From positions 160,501-224,500 of the forward strand of contig JAABRD010000001.1 in NCBI GenBank assembly GCA_011391085.1: 64,000 nt of DNA. Reading direction: 5' to 3'. Each line of letters starts with the position of its first letter. Within the stretch, counting starts at the first letter, position 1. The notes beneath the pieces were generated by a model. It worked only from the letters and a program-made list of their open reading frames with translations, had not been told where the DNA came from and searched no databases. The DNA comes from Thiotrichaceae bacterium (GTDB lineage: Bacteria > Pseudomonadota > Gammaproteobacteria > Beggiatoales > Beggiatoaceae). A program made the position numbers and the translations under genes. Positions 52,286-61,833 of the stretch are shown piece after piece.

Positions 52286-54385
52286 CTATCCGCTATCCAC
52301 GAAAAACTCGACCACAAACATCGCCCCTTTCTCCACTTCACTTTCACACCATACCTTCCCTCGCATCGCTTCCACCAATTTTTTCACAATAAACAAACCT
52401 AACCCCGTCGAATGTTCTCCGCCAGTGGGACGAGGGGTTAGACGAGTGAACTTACCAAATAATTTCTGTTGATCGACAGAACTCAATCCTGGACCTTCAT
52501 CTTGAATTTCACAATGTACCCCCTTCTCTATTTGGTTAATTCGGACCCAAATATTTTTTCCACGTAGGCAATATTTGACTGCATTAGAAACCAAATTATC
52601 TAACACCTGACATACCGTATTCTCGTCCACCCAAGCCATACATTCCTTCCCTGGAGACACAAAATGTACAGAAATATTTTTTAACTTGGCCCGATCTTGA
52701 TACTCATTGACGATTCTCTGCAAGATCGGCAAGATATTCACAGTGCGCAGGGACAGCTTGATATTTCCAGATTCAATGGCATTGACATCTAACAACATGG
52801 TAATCAACTCAAACATCCGTTGCGAACTGATGCTAATCATTCTGGCAAACTCAATCACCTCCTCCTTGGGAAAATCGTCAAAACATTTTTCAATCAATTC
52901 CGCCGACCCTTGAATGGCCTGCAAGGGATTTTTTAAATCATGGGCCGCAATTCCTAAAAATTCGTTCTTCTCCTGGTTGAGTCGAATCAAGTGACAGTTG
53001 GTCTCTTGCAACGCCTGTTGCTTCTCTTCCAACTCGTTGAGGAATACATCTTTCAAGCGATTTAATTCTTCCAATTCTCGTTTTTGAAAGTCCAATTTCG
53101 CAAACGACGCCTGTAATTGATTGGCCATTTGATTAAGAGAACCAATCAGTTGCCCCACTTCGTCTTTGCTGTGATAGGGAACTTGGGTGGCAAAATGACC
53201 TTGCCCAATCTCTTCTGCCGCTATTTTGGCTTGTAACAAGGGCTTGGTGATCCAGCGCACTAATAACAGACTCAAAACTATCCCAATTCCGAAAAAGAGT
53301 AGCCCACTTTTCAGTAACGTTTGGAAATGTCGATGGGCTTGATGGTGAAGTTGCGCCGTGGCCTCCTCTATCCCAATTTCATCCAAATAAATTCCTGTGG
53401 CAATTATCCAATCGAACGGTTCAAACCATTGTACGTATGATATTTTATTTCCGACTTGGGTGCCACCGGGCTTAGGCCATTGATATTCTACAAATCCACG
53501 TCCAGATTTGTTGGCTACTTTAAGGAGTTCTCGCACAAAGAATTTACCCTGGGGGTCTTGAAAGGAGGAGGAATCAACGCCTTTTAATTCTGGAAAACCT
53601 GCGTTACGCACGGTGACACCTTGGGCATCTAAAATGAAGAAATAATTATTTTTGGTCTCCCCAATATCATAACGATAACTGGCAATCAAATCGGCAATCT
53701 TTTGTTGTAAAGCAATTTTAGAATCTTCCACATAAATACCTGTTCCAACTATCCATTGATAGGGTTGAAAGGAAGTTAAATAGGAAATTTTTAGTTGTGC
53801 TATGGTAGTGTCTGGCTTATTCCAGTAATAATGAACAAAACCTTGCCCCTGATGTTTGAACACTTCTACCATCTCTTGGACAAAATGTTTCCCTTTCGCA
53901 TCTATGGAATCAAATAAATTTCTTCCTTGTGTGTCTGAATCAGGATGGGCAATCACATTGCCATCGACAGTAATGGCAAAAACGTATCCGCCCCCATCGT
54001 CATAGCGTACACTCTTAATAACGTCTTGTAATTCTTTGACAATTTCACCTTCGGCGGCGCCTGTTTGAGTGAGATGAGAATAACGAGAGTTCAGCAAACT
54101 CAGGGTGGTATCGATCACCGTTTGAAGTTTCTCTTGAAAACGTTTCTCGACGTTCTCCAATTTCGAATCTTCTTGATAGATTCTGGTCGCCAATTGGTGA
54201 AGTAATCTCGTTTTTTCAGCGATGTCGGCTTTTTGATGTTCTAAGATAGCCAGTTTTTGCTGTTCCAATTCGATGGTTATCTGATGATATAGACCCGCAG
54301 TGGTAGAGAGGAGAAATCCGATTAAGATGAGAATCACTAACGTGGTTAATTTAGTGTTGACAGATAGGTTGTTGAAAAAGTGCAT
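52286..54385 (-). CDS. Membrane histidine kinase with double Cache sensor
   Basis: 699 residues. TM1 (about 12-32); two tandem Cache domains of the Cache_2 type (about 90-230 and 235-345) that repeat the GGGYVFAITVDGNVIAHPD...YYWNKP...QWIVGTGIYVED and NNYFFILDAQGV...YQWPKPGG...DWIIATGIYLDE patterns; TM2 (about 365-385); HAMP (about 385-435); coiled coil; HisKA with His482 in AAHDLKNPLQ; HATPase (DNLVSNAVKY, DEGPGLS, STGLGLFI). It would sense a small extracytoplasmic ligand, as Cache_2 kinases do. It has no receiver domain, so a separate response regulator is needed, none nearby. AGAGGAA lies 6 nt before the ATG. Confidence 0.9.
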   Translation of the reverse strand: MHFFNNLSVNTKLTTLVILILIGFLLSTTAGLYHQITIELEQQKLAILEHQKADIAEKTRLLHQLATRIYQEDSKLENVEKRFQEKLQTVIDTTLSLLNSRYSHLTQTGAAEGEIVKELQDVIKSVRYDDGGGYVFAITVDGNVIAHPDSDTQGRNLFDSIDAKGKHFVQEMVEVFKHQGQGFVHYYWNKPDTTIAQLKISYLTSFQPYQWIVGTGIYVEDSKIALQQKIADLIASYRYDIGETKNNYFFILDAQGVTVRNAGFPELKGVDSSSFQDPQGKFFVRELLKVANKSGRGFVEYQWPKPGGTQVGNKISYVQWFEPFDWIIATGIYLDEIGIEEATAQLHHQAHRHFQTLLKSGLLFFGIGIVLSLLLVRWITKPLLQAKIAAEEIGQGHFATQVPYHSKDEVGQLIGSLNQMANQLQASFAKLDFQKRELEELNRLKDVFLNELEEKQQALQETNCHLIRLNQEKNEFLGIAAHDLKNPLQAIQGSAELIEKCFDDFPKEEVIEFARMISISSQRMFELITMLLDVNAIESGNIKLSLRTVNILPILQRIVNEYQDRAKLKNISVHFVSPGKECMAWVDENTVCQVLDNLVSNAVKYCLRGKNIWVRINQIEKGVHCEIQDEGPGLSSVDQQKLFGKFTRLTPRPTGGEHSTGLGLFIVKKLVEAMRGKVWCESEVEKGAMFVVEFFVDSG

Positions 54386-54410
54386 AGTAATTCCTCTGTA
54401 CTAATGTACT

Positions 54411-54529
54411 AAGTAGTGAAGCAGAAATTTTCTGGTATAAAGAGTCGTCGCCCTCACCCCCGGCCCCTCTCCCTCTGGGAGAGGGGCCGGGGGTGAGGGG
54501 AAACATATCACCCACATTGCATCACTACC
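54411..54529. mobile_element. Family D element remnant with ccctcacccccggcccctct palindrome
   Basis: The right end cccacattgcatcactacc (54511-54529) matches family D, the left end is degraded (agtagtgaagca at 54411). The centre is the same ccctcacccccggcccctct / gaggggccgggggtgagggg palindrome as at 1380-1478. It lies after the stop (54540) of the minus-strand gene reading into it, about 10 bp away. Confidence 0.65.
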
Positions 54530-54539
54530 AGTTTTTGAA

Positions 54540-56414
54540 TCATTTCATCTGAAAAACAGTCACCGTACCAAAGGTAACGACCTCCTTAGCAGAACCTTCC
54601 TTTACCCAAGTGCGCATCACGGTTTCCCAGGGGGCAACACCTGCGGGGAGAATTGCCCACTTGACGCCTTCTGTTAAATAAGGTTGGAAGTCCACCGATG
54701 ACTGGTTTATCAAGAACAATTTTTGCCGTTGTGCAATTCTTTCCGCGGGAAAACCCAGTTGCCAAGGCAAAGTTGGGTGATAGAGAAAGGGAAAACCACC
54801 CAATATCCTACAACCAGTAAATAATGCTATTGGACACAAAACTATCTCACCTGCTGAAATGCGATGACGTAGCCAAGAAATAGCTTGTTCTTCTCCCGCC
54901 GTCAAGCCAGGAGGTTTGCGCCACAAGGCAGGTTCTAACCAAGAGGCGGTGATGGGTAAACTCAACCAGAAGGGAATATGGAAAGTCAGTCCTGTGGCAA
55001 TGATTGCGCCACCGAGTAACCAGGCGGAGAATTTAAGCGATGTTACGGTGCTTTTCAATAGCCGCACGAGGATGTCGACACTAGCTATCGCTAGAATAAT
55101 TTGGGCTACCGTGGCAAACTTGACAATATCCCAACTTCTTTCATATCTGAACAGATTCAATGTGAGTATTGAACCTATCACCAACAATGCCAAAACCCAG
55201 CGAAGAGGTGATTTCATCAGCAATAAACCAGCAATTCCCAGCGGGAGGAGGAGGCCAAAGTTAGCGAGATGCCATTGTAGGCTGGCCAACCAATCCCCTG
55301 CAATCCCCTTGTCCGCAAATACGATGCCCGCCTGGCTTTCGTGTCCCAGCAGGATCGAAAACATACCTCCCAGTAGCGGTGTGATTGCAATAGCAACCGT
55401 TATGGCTATGGTGGGTAGCAACATAGAATGATCTCTTTTACCAGTAGAGTTAGCTTTAAAATAAGTCAGTACAGAAATGACTAAGGTTGAAGCACTCAAC
55501 GCTAAAAAGAGAGTCATATTGGAAAAACCAAGGACGATAAAACTCAATGATAACGCATACACAATCTCAAAGCGCCGATGTTCTCGCTGATAAAATTCAT
55601 CCCACAGTAGCAGAATGATAACTAACAGCGGTGTTCCCAGGGTCCAAGGGTGTTGGAAAAAATAAGAGGTCAACGTAGGATTCAGAATTTGATTCCCAAC
55701 CACATAGTAATTTTGAAGCGCATTCACATAAGAGGGGGTTTCCAACCACCACGGGAAGCCACCCGCAAACCCCACTAGGAGGATGCCGAGGGGGCCTGCC
55801 CGTTCTCCAAACAATCGTTCACAGAGTAAGCCAAACAGGATCAAGGTATACCACCAGGCTAAGATGGTCACGAGATCAACGGTCAAATCCACTCGCAGTC
55901 GGGTCAACGCCATGATCATTGCAAATAGGGTATCAATACCATAGTGGTAATTTAACTGAAGGTTGGCAAAAACTGAATCGCGGGGTGGATAAATGTCATT
56001 GACGATTTGCGCAGTCAAGGCAAAGTGCCAATCGCGGTCATGAAAGTCCCAAAATATGATGGCCGGTAAAATGATCAACGTACCCATTTCGGCAACCCCA
56101 ATCAGTTGCCAAGGAAACTTTTGAGGAGTTAGGAGGAGGGTATCGGTTTTTACCAAACGACGGGCCCAAATGTAGCCATACGTCGCTGGCACAAGCGTAC
56201 CGATGAGGAGACCTGTAGAAAAATGGTGGGTCAACAAGCCTCCCAGGTGAACCGCAAGTAGCCAGAGGATAACAGTGAAACCTGGAATTAAGAGTTGTGC
56301 AGTGCGGTGGTCACTGCAAACGCGGAAACTGAGGGCACGGGCCGTCCACCATAGACCTGGTAATGCTAACAACAAGCCCGTAAAAAGGGGAGATAGGGGA
56401 TTTTCGATGTTCAT
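54540..56414 (-). CDS. Large multispanning membrane protein, GT-C-like
   Basis: 624 residues with roughly 13 membrane segments. The loop RDWHFALTAQIVNDIYPPRDSVFANLQLNYHYGIDTLF resembles the first periplasmic loop of GT-C enzymes (acidic residues, then a YHY patch). A C-terminal soluble domain follows (about 530-624). It starts 4 bp inside the stop of the upstream GT-C-like gene, so the two are coupled. It likely acts in surface polysaccharide or lipid glycosylation (inference). The exact family is not recognised. Confidence 0.65.
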   Translation of the reverse strand: MNIENPLSPLFTGLLLALPGLWWTARALSFRVCSDHRTAQLLIPGFTVILWLLAVHLGGLLTHHFSTGLLIGTLVPATYGYIWARRLVKTDTLLLTPQKFPWQLIGVAEMGTLIILPAIIFWDFHDRDWHFALTAQIVNDIYPPRDSVFANLQLNYHYGIDTLFAMIMALTRLRVDLTVDLVTILAWWYTLILFGLLCERLFGERAGPLGILLVGFAGGFPWWLETPSYVNALQNYYVVGNQILNPTLTSYFFQHPWTLGTPLLVIILLLWDEFYQREHRRFEIVYALSLSFIVLGFSNMTLFLALSASTLVISVLTYFKANSTGKRDHSMLLPTIAITVAIAITPLLGGMFSILLGHESQAGIVFADKGIAGDWLASLQWHLANFGLLLPLGIAGLLLMKSPLRWVLALLVIGSILTLNLFRYERSWDIVKFATVAQIILAIASVDILVRLLKSTVTSLKFSAWLLGGAIIATGLTFHIPFWLSLPITASWLEPALWRKPPGLTAGEEQAISWLRHRISAGEIVLCPIALFTGCRILGGFPFLYHPTLPWQLGFPAERIAQRQKLFLINQSSVDFQPYLTEGVKWAILPAGVAPWETVMRTWVKEGSAKEVVTFGTVTVFQMK

Positions 56415-57736
56415 CGTGGTATTCCTTTGTTGATTGAAGACGGTATTAACGTAGTCAAAGACCAGACTGCACAGACATACAATTCTGGTCTAAATGGCAC
56501 CGAATATCTGCCATCCACAAACAGTATCACATATACCACTGTGATGTAAACCAACGTCAAGTAAAAAAGCACCGGTATGTCTAACACTTCCAATTGCCGG
56601 CGGGCTAGAGATTTTAGCAAGGGATAGAGACCCAGCAACGTGATGAGTAACACAAATGGATGTAACCATTTCATCAAGACTCGACTGGCATCGGCTACTG
56701 GGGAAGTGGTGTAGAGAGATTTTAAGATGGGATACACATAAATATCTCCTTGACCGATAAGAACGTCCCAGCCCCATAGCAGATAGGGCTTGTGTAACCC
56801 ATACCAAGTCAGATAACCAAGGGGGTCAGCCAATACGAGAGGAGTAAAGTTTTTCAACATGCCAGGCCAAGTCTTATTAGCTGGGTCTGTTTCTGGGGAG
56901 AGATGACCTGGGGTCAATGAACCACTTGACCAGTGTTCATAAAAATCCGGTTGCGTACCTTGTACGAAACTAACTAGGGCACTTTGGGTCAAATTATCTG
57001 CCTGCGCTGGAACTGAAAGCAGATTGCGAAGTGACCAGCCTCCCCAAAAGAGTGAGAAGAGAATGAGAAAAATGGCCAGCTGAGTGAATTTGACAGGTGC
57101 AAATTGAGAAGTGGTGGGACAGGACCGCCGGTGGTGAAAGATTGCCAATCCTGCTAATAGTAACGGCAGAAAGAAAATGACGGGTTTGATGAGATAACTG
57201 TAACCAAAGAGGATACCCGATAAGGCAAACAGTCCTGCTTTTCCAGTGCGAGTCGCCCAATAAAAAGTGAGAATGGCTAGTAATTGAACGAAACCAAATA
57301 GTGTTTCAGTGAGGAAGTAGCCGGTGAAACTAATCAGATGTGGACTTACAGCAGTAAGCAAGGTTGCTATCGCGGTAGCCCAATTGGGTAGGCAATGATT
57401 TCCGATAAAGAAAACCAACACGACCAATAATGCACCCAATACCGTTTGAATTAAAATCACGGTGGGGTAGAAACTTTTCTCTTTATCTGTCAATTGCATG
57501 GTTAATGCAATCATCAGAGGAAAACCCGGGGCCCAGTAAGAATCTGGAGTGGGAGGTGTGGTTTGGGAATATTCTTTAGAATAGATGCCCACCGTGACCA
57601 GGTTGTATGCGTAAGTGACATAACTTATCGCATCTCCTCGCAAAGGAGTGTCTAGGACGGTGGTATGCACATAAGTCAGACGTAGCGATAAGGAAAACAG
57701 AAAGACAAACAGTAGTATCAAGATGTTTTTGAACAT
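56411..57736 (-). CDS. GT-C/GT39-like membrane glycosyltransferase
   Basis: 441 residues, about 11 membrane segments. The first periplasmic loop contains DTPLRGDAISYVTYAYNLVTVGIYSKEYS..., with the acidic D in RGDAISY typical of GT39/PMT-like enzymes using polyprenyl-phosphate sugars. Then YWAPGFPLMIAL and YFLTETLFGFVQLLA. It is downstream of the UDP-glucose dehydrogenase on the same strand and overlaps the next gene by 4 bp. Confidence 0.75.
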   Translation of the reverse strand: MFKNILILLFVFLFSLSLRLTYVHTTVLDTPLRGDAISYVTYAYNLVTVGIYSKEYSQTTPPTPDSYWAPGFPLMIALTMQLTDKEKSFYPTVILIQTVLGALLVVLVFFIGNHCLPNWATAIATLLTAVSPHLISFTGYFLTETLFGFVQLLAILTFYWATRTGKAGLFALSGILFGYSYLIKPVIFFLPLLLAGLAIFHHRRSCPTTSQFAPVKFTQLAIFLILFSLFWGGWSLRNLLSVPAQADNLTQSALVSFVQGTQPDFYEHWSSGSLTPGHLSPETDPANKTWPGMLKNFTPLVLADPLGYLTWYGLHKPYLLWGWDVLIGQGDIYVYPILKSLYTTSPVADASRVLMKWLHPFVLLITLLGLYPLLKSLARRQLEVLDIPVLFYLTLVYITVVYVILFVDGRYSVPFRPELYVCAVWSLTTLIPSSINKGIPR

Positions 57737-57808
57737 GGATGGTGCCTTGTCGATAAGTTGGGTGTTGTTTCAAGGGGAGTCCAAAACAGGTTTTGGACTC
57801 CGATTTTG

Positions 57809-57973
57809 GGTAGTGATGCAATGTGGGTGTACTGTCTGAACTCTGATTAGAATGATTTTCAGATGGACTATGATTAGTCAAGCCTCCTTTCATGGCCATC
57901 ATTTAATCATCTCAATCAAAGTTCAAGACCGACGAGAAACCGCACGATATTTCACTCAGATTGCATCACTACC
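57809..57973. mobile_element. Family D element at the 3' end of the UDP-glucose dehydrogenase gene
   Basis: Inverted ends ggtagtgatgcaat (57809-57822) and attgcatcactacc (57960-57973) bound 165 bp. The inside differs from the copy at 1348-1501 (no ccctcaccccc palindrome) but keeps the ends. It covers the last codons and stop of ugd: the end encodes the peptide VVMQ. A family E hairpin (57778-57802) abuts it. Confidence 0.7.
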
Positions 57974-59316
57974 TGATTTTGGACTTCAAACTGCTGAATT
58001 CTTCCAATACTGTAATACTGAATCCCCAATTCGGAAAGAATCTCAGGGTCATATAAATTCCGTCCATCAAAAATCACTGGCTGTTTTAAAATTGCCTTGA
58101 TCCTATCAAAATCGGGACTGCGAAAGGCTTTCCATTCGGTGACGATTGCCAACGCATCAGCCCCTATTAAGGCGTCGTAGGGAGATTGGCATAACTCTAA
58201 CTGTTGAACTTCTCCATAAATTTGACGCGCCTCCTCCTGCGCTTCTGGATCAAAGGCACGTACTGTTGCACCGGCTTGAATAAGTGCTTCCAACAACACG
58301 CGACTGGGTGCTTCGCGCATGTCATTGGTGTTGGGTTTAAATGCCAATCCCCATAATGCAATCGTTTTGCTTTGTAGTTGACCTGCGAAGTGGTAATGAA
58401 TCTTGTCAAACAACACGCGCTTTTGGCGATAATTGACAGCTTCTACGGCTTCCAAGAGTGCGGGGGCATAACCGATTTCTTGGGCGGTATGTTTGATAGC
58501 TTTGACATCTTTGGGGAAGCAAGAACCACCATAGCCGCAGCCGGGATAGATAAAGGAATAACCGATACGGGTGTCAGAACCAATTCCAATTCGGACTTTT
58601 TCAATATCGGCCCCTAATCGTTCCGCCAGATTGGCTAATTCGTTCATAAAACTGATTTTGGTAGCTAACATCGCATTGGCAGCATATTTGGTTAATTCAG
58701 CAGATCGCACATCCATTGCGATAAAGCGGTCACTATTGCGATTAAACGGGGCATACAGGGTGCGCAGTAATTTGGTTGCCCGTAGAGTATCGGTACCGAC
58801 AATGATGCGTTCTGGTTTCATGAAATCATCAATCGCTTCTCCTTCCTTGAGAAATTCGGGGTTGGAAACGACATCAAATTCTACGTTGAGTTGACGTTGT
58901 TGCAAAATCGTTTGAACCCGGTTGCGAACTTGGTCTGCGGTACCGACAGGCACCGTTGATTTGTTTATGATAAGACGGTAGTCTGTCATATACTTCGCAA
59001 TATTTTCTGCTACTGCTAAAACATATTGTAAATCTGCGGAACCATCTTCATTGGGGGGAGTGCCCACCGCAATGAATTGATAGAGACCATGATTGACCGC
59101 TTCGGCGACATCCGTGGTGAAAGTGAGTCGCCCTTCGTGGCTATTTTTTTGGATCAGAGTGTCTAATTTGGGTTCATAGATAGGTATTTGGCCATTTCGT
59201 AGTTTGGCAATTTTGGAAGCATCCACGTCCATACATAGGACATCATTGCCCATATCGGCGAAGCAGGCACCCGTGACGAGGCCCACGTATCCGGAACCAT
59301 AGATTGTGATTTTCAT
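57952..59316 (-). CDS. ugd: UDP-glucose 6-dehydrogenase
   Basis: 454 residues. It oxidises UDP-glucose to UDP-glucuronate with two NAD+. The Rossmann motif [15 protein letters not shown] (7-21), [41 protein letters not shown] and the catalytic Cys266 in [16 protein letters not shown] are present. The last residues ([12 protein letters not shown]) and stop come from the family D element end. The neighbouring GT-C-like genes support a role in surface polysaccharide precursor supply. Confidence 0.95.
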   Translation of the reverse strand: MKITIYGSGYVGLVTGACFADMGNDVLCMDVDASKIAKLRNGQIPIYEPKLDTLIQKNSHEGRLTFTTDVAEAVNHGLYQFIAVGTPPNEDGSADLQYVLAVAENIAKYMTDYRLIINKSTVPVGTADQVRNRVQTILQQRQLNVEFDVVSNPEFLKEGEAIDDFMKPERIIVGTDTLRATKLLRTLYAPFNRNSDRFIAMDVRSAELTKYAANAMLATKISFMNELANLAERLGADIEKVRIGIGSDTRIGYSFIYPGCGYGGSCFPKDVKAIKHTAQEIGYAPALLEAVEAVNYRQKRVLFDKIHYHFAGQLQSKTIALWGLAFKPNTNDMREAPSRVLLEALIQAGATVRAFDPEAQEEARQIYGEVQQLELCQSPYDALIGADALAIVTEWKAFRSPDFDRIKAILKQPVIFDGRNLYDPEILSELGIQYYSIGRIQQFEVQNQVVMQSE

Positions 59317-59390
59317 AATAAGGAGTTTTCGATTTTGTTATTGACACCAGGATTAGTCCAAAACTATGCTTTGGACTCCTGAGTATTAGG

Positions 59391-59633
59391 TATAGTAACA
59401 TTCCTTCAAACTTGTACGATTTACTCTGGAACGCAATCAGAATTATTGCGCCCCCTGCGCCCGCGCAGCGTCGGCGCAAAGCACAAACATTTTTCTGACG
59501 TTCCAGAGAGAATGGTACCAGTTTGGGGGAATCTCACTCTCTTGCGCTTCGCGCCGTAGCATAGCGGGCGCAGGGGGGCGCAATAATTCTGATTGCGCTC
59601 CAGAGGGAATCGTACAAGGGGGAATACTACTAT
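59391..59633. mobile_element. Complete family C miniature element (243 bp)
   Basis: Left end tatagtaacattccttcaaa (59391), followed by cttgtacgatttactctgga and acgcaatcagaattattgcg. The right end is the inverse: cgcaataattctgattgcgc, ctccagagggaatcgtacaa and gggggaatactactat. The middle carries cgcccgcgcagcgtcggcgc and cgccgtagcatagcgggcgc in opposite orientation, with a second inner cassette. No ORF. The terminal inverted repeats are about 50 bp. Confidence 0.78.
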
Positions 59634-59727
59634 CTTAGTTAAAATTTTACGACATTTAAACAAATTATTTAACTATAAAATGACGCAGTAACCATGCCAA
59701 TGGAGAATGGAGAATGAAAAAACTAAG

Positions 59728-59820
59728 GGTGGAGTAGAGGCTTTAGCCGGTGATAGGGGCACGTCACCGGCTAAAGCCTCTATTTCGGTCTGGTTTGTCA
59801 CCGGCTAAAGCCTCTACTCC
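59728..59820. repeat. Family B hairpin with a third arm
   Basis: ggtggagtagaggctttagc (59728), then two inverse arms (caccggctaaagcctctatt and caccggctaaagcctctact). It is a partial duplication of one arm. Confidence 0.8.
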
Positions 59821-60058
59821 GGATTGAAACCATTCTCCATTTTTGGATAGATTCATTAATAACCAGTTAGAAAAAATAATAGTTGATAACAGTTCATTAT
59901 CTAATTTAAAATTGGCGTGATATTTGCCTTTTATTTCATTGTATTATTGTATAATTACCCTAATTTGAAAATGTGGATTTCTGAATTTAGGATTATCTGA
60001 AATATCCAGCTTTTCGAAACGGGAAATATTTTTTAAAATGTGATGAGAGGAAATATTA

Positions 60059-60343
60059 ATGAACAAGAAATCTATCCCGGCCATATTGATTACGGTGATA
60101 GGCAGTATGGGTGCGGTAGAAACGGCGACTGCGACGATTGCCCGTCCCCAAAGTGCTATCCCCCCGTTTGAATATTATCGACCTAACGACCCTTGCTTTG
60201 ACCATATCAAGGGTTATGTTTGTAACCCTCCACAAGCCTCCAGCGCAGGACAACCACAAAAACAGTTAGTGGAGTCGGAAAAGAGGAAACGTTCTGCGAA
60301 AAAATCGAGAAGAAAACAAAGAGTGAATAATTCTCCCTGGTAG
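60059..60343 (+). CDS. Small secreted basic protein
   Basis: 94 residues. A signal peptide (1-25, ending ETATA) is followed by a Pro-rich stretch with two Cys (FEYYRPNDPCFDHIKGYVCNPP) and a Lys/Arg-rich C-terminus (EKRKRSAKKSRRKQRVNN). GAGAGGAA lies 7 nt upstream. No family recognised. A gaaact-type hairpin follows at 60408-60439. Confidence 0.6.
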   Translation: MNKKSIPAILITVIGSMGAVETATATIARPQSAIPPFEYYRPNDPCFDHIKGYVCNPPQASSAGQPQKQLVESEKRKRSAKKSRRKQRVNNSPW

Positions 60344-60407
60344 AGGGTGACAAAAATTGTCCGGATATCTTAAAAATGGGCTTGGCCATCCATTTCTGCA
60401 CCGTAAA

Positions 60408-60439
60408 GAAACTTAGTTTGCGTTCCGAAACTAAGTTTC
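60408..60439. terminator. gaaacttagttt/aaactaagtttc hairpin
   Basis: Perfect 12-bp arms with an 8-nt loop, followed by a T-containing stretch. It likely terminates the small secreted protein gene. Confidence 0.6.
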
Positions 60440-60666
60440 CATTTTATCATACTACCCTCCCTCCCTGTGCTAGAACAGCCTGAATATCTTCCGCATCTCC
60501 CTCCGAAAATTGCCCGGCCCTGAATATTGGTTGCTTGAACCAGATGAATAATGGATAATGAAAAAACTAAAGATGGATTAGAGGTTTTAGCCAGTAGAAT
60601 AACCTCCCTGAAATTAACCGTCCGGTGGACTAAAGGCTTTAGCCGCAATGCCATTAAGTTAAGGTA

Positions 60667-60765
60667 CGGTGGAGTGGAGGCTTTAGCCGGCCTTCGGTAG
60701 GCGCCCCGCAATTTGAGTGGGGGGTGATGCCTACGGCCGGCCGGCTAAAGCCTCCACTCCACCGG
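60667..60765. repeat. Family B palindrome next to V-ATPase genes
   Basis: ggtggagtggaggctttagc and its inverse surround ggccttcggtaggc / gcctacggccggcc. It is where further V-ATPase subunit genes would be expected. Confidence 0.8.
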
Positions 60766-60853
60766 TATTTTCCGGCTAAAGCCTCTAGTCCACCTGGAGA
60801 TTCATTTCGGGGGTAATTTAATGGCATTGCGGCCAAAACCTCTAGTCCAACGT

Positions 60854-61492
60854 TTAAACATTTCTGGTCGGCAACACCGACGCAAATAATTGGGCTGTAA
60901 TAACTTGATACAATTCTCCTTCTAATCGTTCCATCAGACCTTCAAACGTGTTATCCATTCGAACCCGGTCTTCCTTATTGCGAACTAATAAACCACCGCT
61001 GAAGTGATGGGCACTGACGGTCAACAAACAACGTTTTCCTGTGACACCATTGACTATTTCGGGCCAATGGGAAGCTAACAGGGCATGGTCGTGGGCATTC
61101 ACTTCTGCAACCAATTCGTCTTCTTGAAAAAAGGGGACGGCTTGGGCAAGATATTGTTTTATCAGCGTTTCATAAGCCTCTGGTTGCTGACTTAACTGCT
61201 GTAAACGTTCGCGTAACTTGCCCAATACCAATTGTATGAGACTCCACCGCAATTGGTCAAGTTCGGCCTGCATTTTAATTTCACTGGCCTGGACCTGACG
61301 ACGATATTCTTGTTCGGCAGCCCCTTTAGCCATTTCGGTTTCACGTTCCTCACGTAACTGTAACCGTTTGGACGTATCAGCAAAAATCTTATCCCGTTGT
61401 TGTTGCGCATTGCGTAACTGAGTCTCGGCAAGATGGGTTGCCCGGTCCCGTATAGCATTTTCTAATTGTTCTAGTTGGGTTTCAGTATTCAT
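60854..61492 (-). CDS. atpE: V/A-type ATPase subunit E
   Basis: 212 residues. Peripheral stalk subunit: a long N-terminal coiled coil (about 1-110, with Glu/Gln/Arg-rich heptads) and a C-terminal globular domain (about 115-205; SGGLLVRNKEDRVRMDNTFEGLMERLEGELYQVITAQLF). That end block (GG...DNT...R.E) is diagnostic of V-ATPase subunit E. It overlaps the F gene stop by 4 bp. After it the block stops at family B repeats, without A, B or D genes. Confidence 0.85.
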   Translation of the reverse strand: MNTETQLEQLENAIRDRATHLAETQLRNAQQQRDKIFADTSKRLQLREERETEMAKGAAEQEYRRQVQASEIKMQAELDQLRWSLIQLVLGKLRERLQQLSQQPEAYETLIKQYLAQAVPFFQEDELVAEVNAHDHALLASHWPEIVNGVTGKRCLLTVSAHHFSGGLLVRNKEDRVRMDNTFEGLMERLEGELYQVITAQLFASVLPTRNV

Positions 61493-61833
61493 GCGGATTT
61501 ATCTAAGACAGAATCTCCTAACACGCGGGCCAACAAAGTTTCCACCGACGGGCGATACTCTTTTGGGCTATGGAGAGGCGGTATTTCGGTAATAATGACC
61601 CACGCGGCTTCGCGACGGGCACGGGCGAGGGCGGGAAGAATGTCAGCCGGTGTCTTCGCAGTGTGCTTATAAGTTAAGGTACTTTCTAAAAAGATTAACG
61701 CTTTTTCCGGACGTTTGAGAAGTCCCGTGAGGAGGCTTTCCACTTGGTCTGTGGTAGCGTCTGGGAAAGTTTCAAAGCCCAGTAAAGCAAAGCCTTCAGT
61801 GAGAGCTTTCTGGCCCATGACAATGTATCTCAT
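61489..61833 (-). CDS. atpF: V/A-type ATPase subunit F
   Basis: 114 residues. Rotor-linked subunit with a CheY-like fold: MRYIVMGQKALTEGFALLGFETFP (GFxLxG pattern), then AWVIITEIPPL. The Ile/Ile/Thr-Glu pattern is typical. Its ATG overlaps the K subunit stop by one base and the E start by 4 bp, showing a coupled operon. Confidence 0.82.
   Translation of the reverse strand: MRYIVMGQKALTEGFALLGFETFPDATTDQVESLLTGLLKRPEKALIFLESTLTYKHTAKTPADILPALARARREAAWVIITEIPPLHSPKEYRPSVETLLARVLGDSVLDKSA

Larger units (their letters stand above)
59317..60058. other. Repeat-filled gap before the small secreted protein
   Basis: No gene. It holds a family E hairpin (59356-59380), the best complete family C element (59391-59633), a double family B hairpin (59728-59820), and an AT-rich leader before GAGAGGAA at about 60045-60052. 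Confidence 0.7.
60344..60853. other. Repeat-filled gap after the small secreted protein
   Basis: No gene. A perfect gaaacttagttt/aaactaagtttc hairpin (60408-60439) and family B pieces at 60570-60660 precede a long family B palindrome (60667-60765) with the ggccggccttcggtaggcgc-type centre, then a partial unit (60773-60800). The repeat ends about 6 bp before the V-ATPase subunit E stop. Confidence 0.7.
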
